Assembly (NCBI RefSeq): GCF_001640805.2
Contig: NC_066851.1
Span: 3,956,196-4,020,195, forward strand
Reading direction: 5' to 3'
Length of the DNA: 64,000 nucleotides
Source of the DNA: Lates calcarifer
Lineage: Eukaryota > Chordata > Actinopteri > Centropomidae
Positions 63,508 to 64,000 of the stretch are shown one piece after another (the first letter of the stretch is position 1; each line of letters starts with the position of its first letter). The position numbers were made by a program, and so were the translations under genes. Under the pieces are notes generated by a model. The model was not told the origin of the DNA, searched no databases, and saw nothing but the letters and a program-made list of their open reading frames with translations.

Positions 63508-64000
63508 CATACTGTAACTTTCCACCTCTCGCTGACATGCACACAGTAACAAGAACAACAAGAATGCTGCACCAGTGCTCCAAGCTAAACAAAACCAGAT
63601 GTGAATGAGGGACATGGTCTCTGTATTCCCCTGTGCCGTAGTTGCTTGTGGCATCACGCTTCCTCGGATTGGTCAGGACAAATTGATCTCAGACAGAGCT
63701 ATTTGAAAACTATTGTGGGGTGCACTTTGTTCCTCAAGGCAGTTCAGATCTCTTTCTCTTTTTCCATGTTGTAAAGGCTAAGACAAGTGAACAGTCTGAA
63801 ATGTTGTGACCCACTTATTACGGACTGGAGTTCCTGTGCGTAGTGCTCATGTGGATGTTGAGGTGTGGAGCTAAGGTAGAAAGCAGGAGAGGATGAGTAC
63901 CTCCTGTGTGGGATTGCTTGTGAAACAACACGTCAGAGTCGCAGCAACTCATAGAGGCTGCAGCGTTCATCACAATGCACAAGTACGTTGGACGTGACAA

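Larger units (their letters stand above)
55601..64000 (+). other. daam2: daam2 intron after residue 86, open at the window end
   Basis: This is at least 8.4 kb after the gtgagt donor. The next daam2 exon was looked for by its expected SWP, YID and SMAA motifs and not found. It contains two long dinucleotide repeats, a 19-bp duplication at 57873, a homeodomain-core-rich patch near 62420-62570 and a perfect palindrome at 63476-63507. Confidence 0.85.

Noticed and set aside
1..64000. CRISPR arrays, operons or other prokaryotic systems
   Set aside because: The tandem repeats present are microsatellites or transposon pieces. There are no spaced direct repeats, no dense ORFs, and the recognised gene is a spliced vertebrate formin.

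Overview
The window is vertebrate nuclear DNA, almost certainly from a ray-finned fish and probably a percomorph-like teleost. It has long AT-leaning non-coding stretches, many (CA)n/(GT)n microsatellites, a decayed Tc1/mariner transposase copy and several short dispersed elements of kinds common in teleosts. Coding content is very sparse. Nothing suggests a prokaryotic or viral source.

Only one protein-coding gene can be recognised: the 5' part of daam2 (dishevelled associated activator of morphogenesis 2, a formin) on the + strand. Two coding exons are visible. The first (45710-45877) carries the start codon and residues 1-56, ending in SELV. The second (55511-55600) carries residues 57-86 ([16 protein letters not shown]...YCSKKK). 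Both have consensus splice sites and join in phase 0. The rest of the gene (remaining GBD/FH3, coiled coil, FH1, FH2, DAD) lies beyond position 64000.

Layout: 1-10127 is upstream DNA with no recognised gene. At 10128-10219 a compound microsatellite abuts a CpG-bearing stretch that looks like a promoter and non-coding first exon, ending in a donor at 10459/10460. A second candidate 5'-UTR exon or alternative promoter lies at about 32320-32623. Both assignments are inferences. The stretches 10460-32300 and 32624-45591 would then be 5'-UTR introns. They hold a Tc1 relic (18722-19732), a short inverted-repeat element (24870-25040) and one of two copies of an unnamed dispersed repeat (8818-9026 and 37741-37936). 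The intron between the coding exons (45878-55510) contains a dispersed repeat starting about 30 bp after the donor and a foldback transposon at 51417-51664. The last intron is open-ended, from 55601 to at least 64000.

No new multi-gene system was found. The points most worth a second look are the near-duplicated start-codon context with a five-codon upstream ORF and competing acceptors in the first coding exon, the possible alternative promoters, a perfect 32-nt palindrome with inverted octamer-like sites at 63476-63507, and a few motif-rich intronic stretches that could be enhancers.
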